Below are positions 7,467 through 15,646 of a DNA stretch of 34,463 bases, in pieces. How positions within the stretch are numbered: the first letter of the stretch is position 1; each line of letters opens with the position of its first letter. Both the position numbers and the translations under genes were made by a program. Location of the stretch: assembly GCA_964477115.1 (NCBI GenBank), contig CAYZCY010000014.1, positions 1-34,463 of the forward strand, read 5' to 3'. This stretch comes from RGIG3135 sp964477115. Its GTDB lineage: Bacteria > Actinomycetota > Coriobacteriia > Coriobacteriales > Eggerthellaceae. The notes under the pieces are model-generated. The model searched no databases, was not told where the DNA came from, and saw only the letters and a program-made list of their open reading frames with translations.

Positions 7467-8318
7467 TTAGCGAAGCGCGGCTTCAGCGGCGCGCACCACA
7501 TGCGACATGAGCGTGATGGTGGTGACAGCGCCAAGACCGCCCGGCACGGGCGTAATGGCGTCAACCACGGGCTCGACGGCGGCGAGGTCAACATCTCCGC
7601 AGAGCTTACCTTCTCCATCGAAATTAATGCCCACGTCAAGCACCGTCTGTCCCGCGCGGAAGTAGTCGGCGCCGTACGCACGCGCCCGGCCCGTAGCGCA
7701 CACCACGATGTCGGCGGCGCGACACACAGAGGGCAGATCAGCCGTGCGAGAATGGCACAGGGTGACCGTGGCGTTGCGATCGAGCAAAAGCATTGCCACG
7801 GGTTTGCCGATGACCAGGCTGCGGCCGATAACGACCACGTTTTTGCCCTCGGCGGAGATGCCGTAGTGGTCGAGCACCTCAATGCAGGCCTGCGCGGTTG
7901 CCGGCGGGAAGCCCTCGCCTGCACCGGAGAAGACCGCGGCCAAGGAGGCAGCGGTGATGCCGTCGATGTCCTTCTTGCCGGCGAGCAGCTCGCACGCAGC
8001 GGCCTCGTCGATGTGGGCGGGCAGGGGTCTGAACATCAGGCAGCCGTGAATGGCGGGGTCGGCGTTGACCTCGTTCAGGACGGCGGCAAGATCAGCTTGC
8101 GGGGCGTCTTGCTCAAGCACGAGGCGGCGCACGGCAATGCCGAGCGCGTCGGCGCGCTTCATAGCGGTGCGCTCGTAGGAGAGGTCGTCGGGGCGCTCGC
8201 CCATGCGCACGATGGCAAGTGTGGGCGTGACGCCCTGGGAAGCCAGGGCCTCCACGCGCGCGGTAAGATCCGCGCTCATCTTGGCGACGATTTCCTTGCC
8301 GGTGAGAAGCTGTGCCAT
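7467..8318 (-). CDS. folD: Methylene-THF dehydrogenase, FolD-like, cyclohydrolase site lost
   Basis: A 283-aa FolD-family protein acting on 5,10-methylene-tetrahydrofolate. The dinucleotide domain is intact: VVVIGRSLVIGKP (about 161-173), then CHSRTADL, and PVPGGLGAVT near the end. In the active site Tyr48 is kept, but the catalytic Lys four residues later is Ala52 (SYERTAMKRAD), and the Gln normally before LPLP is Phe96 (LMFRPLP). KKDIDG, with the usual Asp, remains. Human MTHFD1 work shows that this Lys and Gln are needed for the cyclohydrolase but not for all dehydrogenase activity, so a dehydrogenase-only enzyme is inferred. FchA (10047-10658) would supply cyclohydrolase. ATG start at 8318. 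A strong terminator separates it from the OFA gene upstream. Confidence 0.93.
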   Translation of the reverse strand: MAQLLTGKEIVAKMSADLTARVEALASQGVTPTLAIVRMGERPDDLSYERTAMKRADALGIAVRRLVLEQDAPQADLAAVLNEVNADPAIHGCLMFRPLPAHIDEAAACELLAGKKDIDGITAASLAAVFSGAGEGFPPATAQACIEVLDHYGISAEGKNVVVIGRSLVIGKPVAMLLLDRNATVTLCHSRTADLPSVCRAADIVVCATGRARAYGADYFRAGQTVLDVGINFDGEGKLCGDVDLAAVEPVVDAITPVPGGLGAVTTITLMSHVVRAAEAALR

Positions 8319-8442
8319 GGTGTGCCTCTTTCGTATGCCGCAGGTCTTTCGCTTGCCGCGGGCTTTTCGATCACCGCGGGTCTTCCGCGCGCAACGTGTC
8401 TTTCGCGCAATTCAACCGGGCCATCATAACGCTCACGCAAAC

Positions 8443-8473
8443 AAAAGGGCGCTGGCCTCAAGCCAACGCCCTT
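8443..8473 (-). terminator. Rho-independent terminator after OFA gene
   Basis: AAGGGCG (8445-8451) pairs with CGCCCTT (8467-8473), and TGGC (8453-8456) with GCCA (8462-8465), around a five-base loop with one internal C/A mismatch. Read on the minus strand, the stem is followed by TTTTG. It lies 47 bp after the OFA stop codon and should end that transcript before folD. Confidence 0.85.
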
Positions 8474-8519
8474 GAAATCACTCCGAGTGAACCGGAGTCT
8501 GCTTAGCGCAGGAAAAGAA

Positions 8520-9788
8520 CTAGCCCTGGAGAGCAGCGCGCTTCTCGTTGAGCGCCTTGATGCTCTTGTCCCACATCTTGGAGAAGGGAAGAACGTCAAG
8601 GGTAGCAATGATGGCGAAGACAGCCATAACGGAGAACACGGCCATACGCTCGGTGGAGCCGCCGACGGCAGCCTGAACAGCAATGTTGAGCAGGGAGCCG
8701 AAAACAATGGCGAAGTTTGCGAGCGAAAGGTTGAGCGGGTAGTTCTTGGAACCGAAGCGCTGACGAGAGAACGCAGCAGCAACAACCGGGACAGCGCCGT
8801 AGCAGAAACCGCAGCAGATAGCGCCAGCGATGTAGAGAGCGCTGATGTTGGTGATGAATGCACCGAGGATGCAAACGGTAGCGACGATGGCGATGATGGC
8901 GTCAATCAGCATGGTGACCTTAACGTTGGTCTTGTCGTAGACCATGCCCATGATCACGCGTGCGCAGCCGTTAGCGGTGGAGACGATGCCGACCAGGAAG
9001 GTTGCGGTGGAGGCGCTGATGCCGACCATCTGAGCATCGGAAGCGCAGTTGCCAATGGTGGCCAGACCAATGGCGATAACGATGATAGCCCAGACCCAGT
9101 AAACATAGAACAGCGGGGTCTTCAGCGGGGATTCCTCGTCAGCCGGGTCAACGGCGCCAGCAGCAACGGCACGCTCGGGCTGCATGATAGCCACGATGTT
9201 TGCCGGCGGGCGCTGCAGCACGAAGGCGCAGACGAGAGCGATGACCAGCGTGATAACACCGAGGGCGGTGAACACGGTGGTGAGACCCATGGTCTCGATG
9301 AAGTTAACGGAGATGTTGCCAATGATGAGGGCGGAAACGCCGAAGCCCATCATGAGAACGCCAGAGGAGAAACCGACCTTGTCGGGGAACCACTGGTTGG
9401 TGGTAGCGCAGATGGAGTTGTAACCCATGCCAACGCCGCCGCCAGCGCAAACGCCGTACAGAGCGTAAACGACGAAGAGCTTCTCATGAGCGAACATGCC
9501 GGTACCCACGAAACCGATGAAGAACAGGATGCCAGCGAGCATGATGGTGCCCTTGATGTTGATCTTCTTCTCGAGGAAGGAGCCGATGGTGGCGCCGAAG
9601 CAGAAGCAGATCATCATGATGTTGAAGGTGAGCGCGACGTCAGCCTTCTCGAGGCCGAAGGTCATGCACATAGGAGCTGCGAACATAGAGAACGCATAGA
9701 TGAGGCCCAGGAACAGGAGCGTAAGAGTGGAGAGCACCAGGTACACCATACGCTTGCTCTTAATCTGGGCAGCAGTCATATCGGTCAT
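8520..9788 (-). CDS. OFA-family MFS transporter
   Basis: A 422-aa, 12-helix major facilitator of the oxalate/formate antiporter (OFA) family. It has the N-terminal helix with IYAFSMFAAPM, the glycine-rich GVCAGGGVGMGYNSI with NQWFPDKVGFSSGVLMMGFG, and the acidic central loop (about 210-225) followed by PLFYVYWVWAI. OFA members exchange small carboxylates such as oxalate and formate, but many homologues in anaerobes have other or unknown substrates. The ATG at 9788 follows GGAAAGGGGACCT; the longer frame to 9866 has no ribosome site. It sits between fchA and folD, which makes a formate-linked substrate plausible but not shown. Confidence 0.9.
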   Translation of the reverse strand: MTDMTAAQIKSKRMVYLVLSTLTLLFLGLIYAFSMFAAPMCMTFGLEKADVALTFNIMMICFCFGATIGSFLEKKINIKGTIMLAGILFFIGFVGTGMFAHEKLFVVYALYGVCAGGGVGMGYNSICATTNQWFPDKVGFSSGVLMMGFGVSALIIGNISVNFIETMGLTTVFTALGVITLVIALVCAFVLQRPPANIVAIMQPERAVAAGAVDPADEESPLKTPLFYVYWVWAIIVIAIGLATIGNCASDAQMVGISASTATFLVGIVSTANGCARVIMGMVYDKTNVKVTMLIDAIIAIVATVCILGAFITNISALYIAGAICCGFCYGAVPVVAAAFSRQRFGSKNYPLNLSLANFAIVFGSLLNIAVQAAVGGSTERMAVFSVMAVFAIIATLDVLPFSKMWDKSIKALNEKRAALQG

Positions 9789-10046
9789 AGGTCCCCTTTC
9801 CAGTTTGCCGATACTTCTTCCAGATATAGCTTTCAAGCCATAAACAACCGCCCTATGATAACGCATCGGGTGGGCAATGTGGCGAATTAGTCTGTGTTAG
9901 TGGGTACAAATGGGCTTGTTTTTAGGTTGATTTAAGAAAATGAGCGCGACATATGCCGCAAATCGACCAACCGCATGCCACACGGAGGCGGGCTGTCAGG
10001 CGGGCGAGCAGACGCCGCGTGGCAGCACGCGCGGGCGCCGTGCACC

Positions 10047-10658
10047 TTACAGGTCGGCCACCACCGAGCTGAAGACCTCGTCGGCCAGAGCACAGCCGCG
10101 CGCGAGCAGATCGTCCATCTCGTCCCGATAGGCGCAGGCCCGCTCGCCGTCGGCCATAGACGACAGGTTGATGCGCACGTTGAGGCTTGCGCCCTGCAGC
10201 GCCGCCTTCGCGAAGGCAGCCGACACGCCCGCATCCGAGAGAGCCAAACGGCTCCCCTTCTGCGCCATGAGATGGGATAGCTCGATCACCGCCATGCACT
10301 GGCGCATGATCTCAAGCGGCACCTCGCAGGCTCCAATGAGCGCCGCCTGCATGGCGGCCTCCTTGGCGGCCGCCTCCTCGGAAGTTGCCCTGGGCATGCG
10401 GTAGGCCTCGGCCAGCGGCGCAAAGGCACGCGCGTCTTCTTCCACCAGCTCAACCAGACGGACGCGTACGTCTTCAAGCTCGGCGAGCGCAAAGCGCATT
10501 TCCTCTTCCACGGCGGCGTAGCGGGCCTTGCCCACCGTGAGATTTCCCACCATGGAGCCCAACGCGGCGGCAAGAGCGCCGCAATAGGCCGAGGCCCCTC
10601 CCCCGCCGGGGGTAGGGGCCTTGCTTGCGAGTTCGTTCAGAAAGGCCACGTCAACCAT
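10047..10658 (-). CDS. fchA: Methenyl-THF cyclohydrolase / cyclodeaminase-type FchA
   Basis: A 203-aa protein of the FTCD_C/FchA family, recognised by the N-terminal glycine-rich TPGGGGASAYCGALAAALG (about 14-32), followed by MVGNLTVGKARY and the all-helical remainder. Members hydrolyse 5,10-methenyl-THF to 10-formyl-THF, or act as formimino-THF cyclodeaminase. Gene context (fhs upstream, a FolD lacking the cyclohydrolase residues downstream) favours methenyl-THF cyclohydrolase. The ATG at 10658 has GGAAGAGGAA before it; the longer frame to 10721 is unsupported. It follows fhs by 108 bp with a hairpin in between. Confidence 0.93.
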   Translation of the reverse strand: MVDVAFLNELASKAPTPGGGGASAYCGALAAALGSMVGNLTVGKARYAAVEEEMRFALAELEDVRVRLVELVEEDARAFAPLAEAYRMPRATSEEAAAKEAAMQAALIGACEVPLEIMRQCMAVIELSHLMAQKGSRLALSDAGVSAAFAKAALQGASLNVRINLSSMADGERACAYRDEMDDLLARGCALADEVFSSVVADL

Positions 10659-10693
10659 GGGCGTTCCTCTTCCGTTTCGAAAGCGACTTGGCA

Positions 10694-10729
10694 GATCTGC
10701 GGCTCGGCAAGCCAGCCGCATCGCAGATC
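10694..10729 (-). other. Hairpin between fhs and fchA
   Basis: GATCTGC (10694-10700) pairs with GCAGATC (10723-10729); inside it GGCT (10701-10704) pairs with AGCC (10714-10717). There is no T-run on either side, so it is more likely a processing, attenuation or stabilising structure than a plain terminator. Confidence 0.55.
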
Positions 10730-10766
10730 GGCCCGCCGCCGCTAGGGCAACGGGCCCGCGACCCAG

Positions 10767-12455
10767 CTAGAACAGGCCGCTGATGGTGCCGTCTTCGGCG
10801 ACGTCGATCTTGAAGGCCGCCGGGCTCTTGCCAAGTCCGGGCATGGTCATGATGTCACCGGTGAGCGCAACAACAAAACCCGCGCCTGCGCTTACCTTCA
10901 CCTTGCGGACCGTGATATCGAAGCCTCGCGGGGCGCCGAGCTTGGTGGCGTCGTCGGAGAAGCTGTACTGGGTCTTGGCCATGCACACGGGCATGTTGCC
11001 GAAGCCCAAGGCCTCGAGCTGCGCGATTTCCTTGGCGGCAGCCGGCGTGATGATGACGCCGTCGGCGCGGTAGACGCGCTTGGCAACGGCCTCGATCTTC
11101 TCGGCCAGGCCCAGCTCGTCGGCATAGGAGAATTCAAAGGTCTCGGCGCTGCGGCCGGCATCGTCGCCGTTTTCGCACAGGCGCACGACCTCGTCGGCTA
11201 GGGCGAGGCCACCTTCGCCGCCCTTTGCCCAAACCTCGGAGAGGGCCACGTTCACGCCCAGCTCACGGCACTTGTCCTCGACCAGCTTGAGCTCGGCGGG
11301 GGTGTCGGTCGGGAAGGCGTTGATGGCCACCACACAGGGCAGCTGGTAGACGTTAGTGATGTTCTCTACGTGCTGCAGCAGGTTCGGCAGGCCGGCTTCG
11401 AGGGCCTCGAGGTTCTCGGTGTTGAGGTCGGCCTTGGCAACGCCGCCGTGGTTCTTAAGCGCGCGCACGGTGGCAACCACCACAACGGCGTCGGGCTTAA
11501 GGCCGGCGAGGCGGCACTTGATGTCGAGGAACTTCTCGGCGCCGAGGTCAGCGCCGAAGCCCGCCTCGGTCACGCAGTAGTCGCCGAGGGCCATGGCCAT
11601 GCGGGTGGCCATGATGGAGTTGCAGCCGTGGGCGATGTTGGCGAAGGGGCCGCCGTGCACAAACGCCGGCGTGCCTTCAAGCGTCTGCACCAGGTTGGGC
11701 TTGAGGGCGTCCTTCAGAAGCGCGCACATGGCGCCTTCGGCCTGCAGGTCGTGAGCGGTGACCGGCTTGTCGTCGTAGGTATAGGCAACCACGATGCGGC
11801 CGAGGCGCTCCTTAAGATCAGTGATGGAGGTGGCCAGGCAGAAGATTGCCATGATCTCGGAGGCAACGGTGATGTCGAAGCCGTCCTCGCGCGGCACGCC
11901 GTGGGCCTTGCCGCCCAAGCCGCACACGATGTTGCGCAGCTGGCGGTCGTTCATGTCGACAGCGCGCTTCCAGGTGATCTTGCGCACGTCGATGTTGAGT
12001 TCGTTACCGTTGTGGATGTGGGCGTCAAGCAGCGCGGCGAGCAGGTTGTTGGCCGCGCCGATGGCGTGGAAGTCGCCCGTGAAGTGGAGGTTGATGTCCT
12101 CCATGGGGATGACCTGGGCATATCCGCCGCCAGCAGCACCACCCTTGATGCCGAACACGGGGCCGAGAGACGGCTCACGCAGCGCTACAACGACGTTCTT
12201 TCCCTGCTTGGACAACGCATCGGCCAAACCGACGGTTGTGGTGGTCTTTCCCTCGCCTGCCGGCGTCGGGTTGATGGCGGTGACCAGGATCAGCTTGCCC
12301 GGTTCATGCTCTTCCTCGCGCAGCAGGTTGTAGTCGACCTTGGCCTTGTAGTTGCCATAAAGCTCAAGGTACTTCTCGTCGACACCCGCCTTCGCGGCGA
12401 TAGCGCCGATCTTCTCCGGTTTGGTCGCTTGGGCAATTTCAATGTCAGTCAACAC
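10767..12455 (-). CDS. fhs: Formate--tetrahydrofolate ligase
   Basis: A 562-aa ATP-dependent ligase making 10-formyl-THF from formate and THF, the entry step of the methyl branch of one-carbon metabolism. It has PTPAGEGKTTTTVGL (about 63-77), REPSLGPVFGIKGGAAGGGYAQV in the phosphate/folate region, HFTGDFHAI, and the C-terminal GDIMTMPGLGKSPAA. Full length for the family. The start is GTG at 12455, six bases after GAGGG. With fchA, folD and two candidate formate transporters nearby, it either assimilates formate into purine and methyl pools or, running in reverse, makes ATP from 10-formyl-THF. No acetyl-CoA synthase genes are in the window, so full acetogenesis is not implied. Confidence 0.98.
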   Translation of the reverse strand: MLTDIEIAQATKPEKIGAIAAKAGVDEKYLELYGNYKAKVDYNLLREEEHEPGKLILVTAINPTPAGEGKTTTTVGLADALSKQGKNVVVALREPSLGPVFGIKGGAAGGGYAQVIPMEDINLHFTGDFHAIGAANNLLAALLDAHIHNGNELNIDVRKITWKRAVDMNDRQLRNIVCGLGGKAHGVPREDGFDITVASEIMAIFCLATSITDLKERLGRIVVAYTYDDKPVTAHDLQAEGAMCALLKDALKPNLVQTLEGTPAFVHGGPFANIAHGCNSIMATRMAMALGDYCVTEAGFGADLGAEKFLDIKCRLAGLKPDAVVVVATVRALKNHGGVAKADLNTENLEALEAGLPNLLQHVENITNVYQLPCVVAINAFPTDTPAELKLVEDKCRELGVNVALSEVWAKGGEGGLALADEVVRLCENGDDAGRSAETFEFSYADELGLAEKIEAVAKRVYRADGVIITPAAAKEIAQLEALGFGNMPVCMAKTQYSFSDDATKLGAPRGFDITVRKVKVSAGAGFVVALTGDIMTMPGLGKSPAAFKIDVAEDGTISGLF

Positions 12456-12772
12456 TTCGGGCCCTCACTTTCTTTCTCTCTTGCACGCCCCATTCGGGCG
12501 CGCACCCCGTATGTGACAACCCCTTTATGATACAGACCGCAAGGGGTGAATGACGGGACCCTTCCATCAAGGGGCTTTTAATTATGCGATCGGAAAGCCA
12601 CCCGGGAGAGCGGTCGAGTTCGGCGAGCGAGAGCTTGCGCAAATGGACGAAGGCGGTGCGAAAGCAAGCGCGGGACAAGCGCGGGACAAGCGCATGGGCG
12701 ACACACGAGCGGACCACACCCCAAGCGCAAGGGGTAGACCATATCCCGGGACGCAAGCCTGATCGCAAACGC
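12456..12772. other. fhs leader and coaX-fhs spacer
   Basis: No gene seen. In the fhs leader GCGCGCCC pairs with GGGCGTGC (12483-12503, minus sense, one G-U pair, five-base loop), and a possible -10 box TATCAT lies at 12527-12532 (minus) without a good -35. An 11-bp unit GCGCGGGACAA is repeated at 12668-12678 and 12679-12689. No known riboswitch consensus was recognised. Confidence 0.5.
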
Positions 12773-12795
12773 TTACGACGCCTCTGCGATCAGGC
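12757..12795. other. Perfect 11-bp inverted repeat across coaX stop
   Basis: GCCTGATCGCA (12757-12767) and TGCGATCAGGC (12785-12795) are exact inverted copies with a 17-base loop that contains the coaX stop codon. It can act as a 3' end for coaX, although the bases after it on the minus strand (TTGCG) are not a T-run. Confidence 0.7.
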
Positions 12796-13537
12796 GCAGG
12801 CCCTCAATGGTAAGTTCGGGATTCACATGTTGAATGGTAGATGAGTGCTGCGCGATGAGCGGCGCTAGGCCGCCCGTAGCAACAACCGTGGCCTCGCATC
12901 CAATCTGCGCGAAAATGCGACGCACCAAACCGTCGATGCGGTCAGCCTCACCGAGCACGATGCCCGACTGAATGGCCGTCTCGGTACTCACGCCAATTGC
13001 CTCGGACGGAGCCACCAAGTCGATGGCCGACAGACGAGATGCGCGGGAGAACAGGGCCTGGGCGGAAGTCTGCACACCCGGCGCAATGATGCCGCCGATA
13101 AATGCCCCTTGCGAATCGAGCACCTCGATGTTGGTGGCCGTACCGAAGTCAACCACAACAGCCGGCGCCCCGTACAAGGCATTCGCCGCCACGGCATCGG
13201 CCACGCGATCAGCACCGATCTCATGCGGACGGGGGTATTTGGCCTTGAACAGACCAGCGGCGCTCTCTGCCGTGCACACGATAGTCTGCGCTCCCGAAGC
13301 ATCGCGCACGGCGCGGCTCCAAGCCTCGGTCAGCTGAGGCACAACGGAGGCCAGGCACGCACGGCTTACCTTCGCAAAAGAAAGGCCCTCCGACTCCAGC
13401 AGAGGAATCAGCTTCACGCGCAGCTCATCGGCCGTATCCAGCGGATTCGTGGTAACGCGCCACATGCGCACCAGCCGACCGTCCACGTAAGCGCCGAGAA
13501 CGGTGTGAGAATTGCCCACATCAATCGCAAGTAACAT
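12773..13537 (-). CDS. coaX: Type III pantothenate kinase
   Basis: A 254-aa ASKHA-fold kinase phosphorylating pantothenate, the first step of CoA synthesis. Signatures are AIDVGNSHT (4-12, Asp6), HEIGADRVADAV (105-116, the catalytic Asp within GADR) and VVDFGTATNIEVLD (128-141). The family usually has TNT and TATT at two of these sites; here they are SHT and TATN, mild variants. The ATG at 13537 gives the canonical N-terminus; the frame extends to 13966 but that part is a read-through of the divergent region. Type III enzymes are not inhibited by CoA. Divergent from the response regulator gene, with a shared spacer of 300 bp. Confidence 0.95.
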   Translation of the reverse strand: MLLAIDVGNSHTVLGAYVDGRLVRMWRVTTNPLDTADELRVKLIPLLESEGLSFAKVSRACLASVVPQLTEAWSRAVRDASGAQTIVCTAESAAGLFKAKYPRPHEIGADRVADAVAANALYGAPAVVVDFGTATNIEVLDSQGAFIGGIIAPGVQTSAQALFSRASRLSAIDLVAPSEAIGVSTETAIQSGIVLGEADRIDGLVRRIFAQIGCEATVVATGGLAPLIAQHSSTIQHVNPELTIEGLRLIAEAS

Positions 13538-13837
13538 AATAGTGACAGCTCGCTTTTCTGCTGACCGAATTGGATATAGTAACCGCAGCGCAATTGCCAA
13601 GCCGCACAAGCCCAACGGCCCGCTCGGTGCGGGTTCCACGGCCCGACGCAAGCCCGACGGCTCTTTCGGCACACGCAAGACCCAAGCGGACTTCGCGTGA
13701 GAGGCAACGCGCAACCGCATCATTATAGCAAGCGCACCGCCCCGGCCAAGCCAGCCGAACGCCGGCTCGGCAAGCCCGGTAACGCAGCAGCGCACCACCT
13801 CGCCGCCGGCAAACGGCGACCGAAGAAAGGCAGCATC
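13538..13837. other. Divergent spacer between coaX and response regulator
   Basis: Three hundred bases with a readable promoter for coaX (13573-13600, minus) and an AT-rich patch CATTATAG (13721-13728) that could serve the response regulator, for which no good -35 is seen. No gene or repeat is supported. Confidence 0.5.
13573..13600 (-). promoter_or_regulatory. Probable coaX promoter
   Basis: On the minus strand TTGGCA (13595-13600, five of six to the -35 consensus) and TATATC (13573-13578, four of six to the -10) are separated by 16 bp, about 35 bp before the coaX start. Confidence 0.5.
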
Positions 13838-14533
13838 ATGGCAGAGACACCGACCCGCATCCTCGTCGTCGACGATGAGCCCACCATCACCGAGTTCGTC
13901 TCCCACGCTCTCAAGCGCGAAGGCTACTCCGTCGATGTCGCCAGCACGGGCGAGGACGCCCTGCAAATGGTCGCAAAAGGCAGCTACGACCTCTTCGTTT
14001 TGGACATCATGCTCCCCGGGATGGACGGCTACGAACTTTGCCGCCGCCTGCGCCTCAACACCGCAGCCGCCGTGCTCTTCCTGAGCGCACGCGACACCGA
14101 GCTCGACAAGGTTGTCGGCCTGGAAATCGGCGGTGACGACTACCTGGCAAAGCCCTTCGGCATGCGCGAGCTCATCGCGCGCGTTCGCGCCCTGCTGCGT
14201 CGCGGGGCCGGCAACTTCCCCGGCGCCAATTCAGCGGTGAAGGTGAGCGGCATCACGCTTGACGAGGACGCCCACACGGCAGGAGGCGTCGAGGGCCCCA
14301 TCGACCTCACCCCGCGCGAGTTCGAGCTCATGGCTTGCCTCATGAAGAGCGCTGGAAAAGTGGTGTCCCGCGAGGATTTGCTGCGCGAGGCCTGGGGCTG
14401 GGAATATCTCACCGAGACCAAGACGGTCGACACGCACATCAAGCGCCTGCGCGACAAGATTCAGTCCGCTGGCTACGACCCCGCCCTGGTGGAGACGGTC
14501 CGCGGCTACGGCTACCGCTTCAAAGTGCTTTAG
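13838..14533 (+). CDS. OmpR-family response regulator, orphan
   Basis: A 231-aa two-component regulator with an N-terminal receiver and a C-terminal winged helix. The receiver shows the acidic pair in VVDDEP (Asp12-Asp13), the phosphate acceptor Asp56 in FVLDIMLPGMDG, LSARD and the Lys in LAKPFG. The DNA-binding part has LTPREFELMACLM, the recognition helix ETKTVDTHIKRLRDKI and the wing ending VRGYGYRF. The ATG at 13838 has AAGAAAGG eight bases upstream. No histidine kinase gene follows, which is unusual for this family; the partner must be elsewhere. The gene stands alone between coaX (divergent) and the acyltransferase, so its targets cannot be guessed. Confidence 0.95.
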   Translation: MAETPTRILVVDDEPTITEFVSHALKREGYSVDVASTGEDALQMVAKGSYDLFVLDIMLPGMDGYELCRRLRLNTAAAVLFLSARDTELDKVVGLEIGGDDYLAKPFGMRELIARVRALLRRGAGNFPGANSAVKVSGITLDEDAHTAGGVEGPIDLTPREFELMACLMKSAGKVVSREDLLREAWGWEYLTETKTVDTHIKRLRDKIQSAGYDPALVETVRGYGYRFKVL

Positions 14534-14929
14534 GTGGGCAATTAGTCGATATCGATGCGCATGCAGGATGTAGCCGCATCGAGCAGGGTAAACAGAAGGT
14601 ACGGGCGCACGCCGCAGAGAGCAGCACCCAGGTAGCCGTCATCAGCTACGTGTCCACCTTGGGCTCTTTCAGCTCGGAAGACATCCGGTGGAACTAGGCG
14701 AGCCACTGCCCCAACTCGGCAACAACGCCGCGGCAAATCGAGGACAAAGCGATCCCGTCAAAAACGTCGTGAATTCAACAGTTTCAGCGAGGCCGTAGTA
14801 TAATTACCCCTTGCAATTAGGGGGATCAAGCACGTTTTTCTCCTTTGGAGGAGGCTGCAGCGCCGCAGATTGACCGGGTGCGCTTGCGCTCATACGTGCA
14901 GTTACAGGCAGGTTTTTCAGGGTTATATC
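14534..14929. other. Spacer with a possible broken small gene
   Basis: About 400 bp. It holds the promoter at 14775-14804 for the next gene. On the minus strand an open frame ending at 14542 (protein end GYLGAALCGVRPYLLFTLL then DAATSCMRIDID) looks protein-like only in its last 35 residues. In another frame just upstream ATG begins MSSELKEPKVDT and stops. One base change would join them into a small protein, so this may be a frameshifted gene. No family recognised. Confidence 0.4.
14775..14804 (+). promoter_or_regulatory. Sigma-70 promoter before acyltransferase
   Basis: A perfect -10 box TATAAT lies at 14799-14804 with TCAACA (four of six) at 14775-14780, spacer 18. Transcription would begin near 14811, leaving a leader of about 120 bases before the acyltransferase start. 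Confidence 0.65.
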
Positions 14930-15646
14930 ATGTGGAGAATGAACTACAGCATTGTGCTGAATCTATATCGCCTGCCTCGCATTCTCGAGAAGATGCACCG
15001 CATGGCGGACAGGCCCGACCTCTATTCCGAAGAAGAGCGCTACGGCTACGTGCGCTATGTTGTCGGGCTCATCCAGGAAACCGGCTTCATCAAAACGGAA
15101 AGCTTTGGCACGGAAAACCTCCCGAAAACCGGGGGCTACGTCATGTACCCCAATCATCAGGGCAAATACGATTGCTACGGCATAGCCGCCGTTCACGAAG
15201 CCCCCATGACCGCCGTCATGGACCGCGAAATGTCCTACTTCGTGCTGGTCGACGAGATCATGAAAATGCTGCAAGGCCAGCGCCTTGACATCAATGACCC
15301 CCGCCAGGCTCTCAAGGTGATCAACAGCATTGCTGAAGAGGTGGCTGCGGGCCGTCGCTACGTCATCTTTCCCGAAGGCGCCTACGACAATCAGAAGAAG
15401 CACACGCTCTGGGACTTCAAGGCGGGCTGCTTCAAGGCGGCCGTCAAGGCAAAGGCGCCCATCGTACCTGTGACCTTGATCGATTCCTACAAGGCCTACA
15501 ACTCTTGGCGTATCCTGCCCGTGAAGACGCAGGTGCATTTCCTCGAGCCGATCTACTACGAAGACTACGCCGGCATGCGCACCGTTGAGATTGCGGCCAT
15601 GGTGAAGGAGCGCATTCAGGCTAAGCTGACGGAGCTGGGTTACTAA
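14930..15646 (+). CDS. PlsC-like lysophospholipid acyltransferase
   Basis: A 238-aa glycerolipid acyltransferase of the PlsC/AGPAT fold, expected at the membrane and probably acylating lysophosphatidate. Motif I is NHQGKYD (75-81, the catalytic His/Asp pair NHx4D) and motif III is FPEGAYD (147-153). An amphipathic N-terminus replaces the clear transmembrane helix seen in many homologues. I chose ATG at 14930; a second ATG at 14939 and an upstream TTG at 14870 are alternatives, and none has a strong ribosome site. Its 3' end overlaps the convergent MFS gene by 26 bp. Acyl acceptor and donor cannot be read from sequence. Confidence 0.9.
   Translation: MWRMNYSIVLNLYRLPRILEKMHRMADRPDLYSEEERYGYVRYVVGLIQETGFIKTESFGTENLPKTGGYVMYPNHQGKYDCYGIAAVHEAPMTAVMDREMSYFVLVDEIMKMLQGQRLDINDPRQALKVINSIAEEVAAGRRYVIFPEGAYDNQKKHTLWDFKAGCFKAAVKAKAPIVPVTLIDSYKAYNSWRILPVKTQVHFLEPIYYEDYAGMRTVEIAAMVKERIQAKLTELGY

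Noticed and set aside
8472..9890. 472-residue plus-strand frame opposite the OFA transporter
   Set aside because: Antisense shadow rich in Asp, Gly and His with no family motif; the minus-strand transporter is certain.
12456..12772. THF or other riboswitch before fhs
   Set aside because: Only a simple stem-loop is visible; no conserved riboswitch core could be matched by eye.
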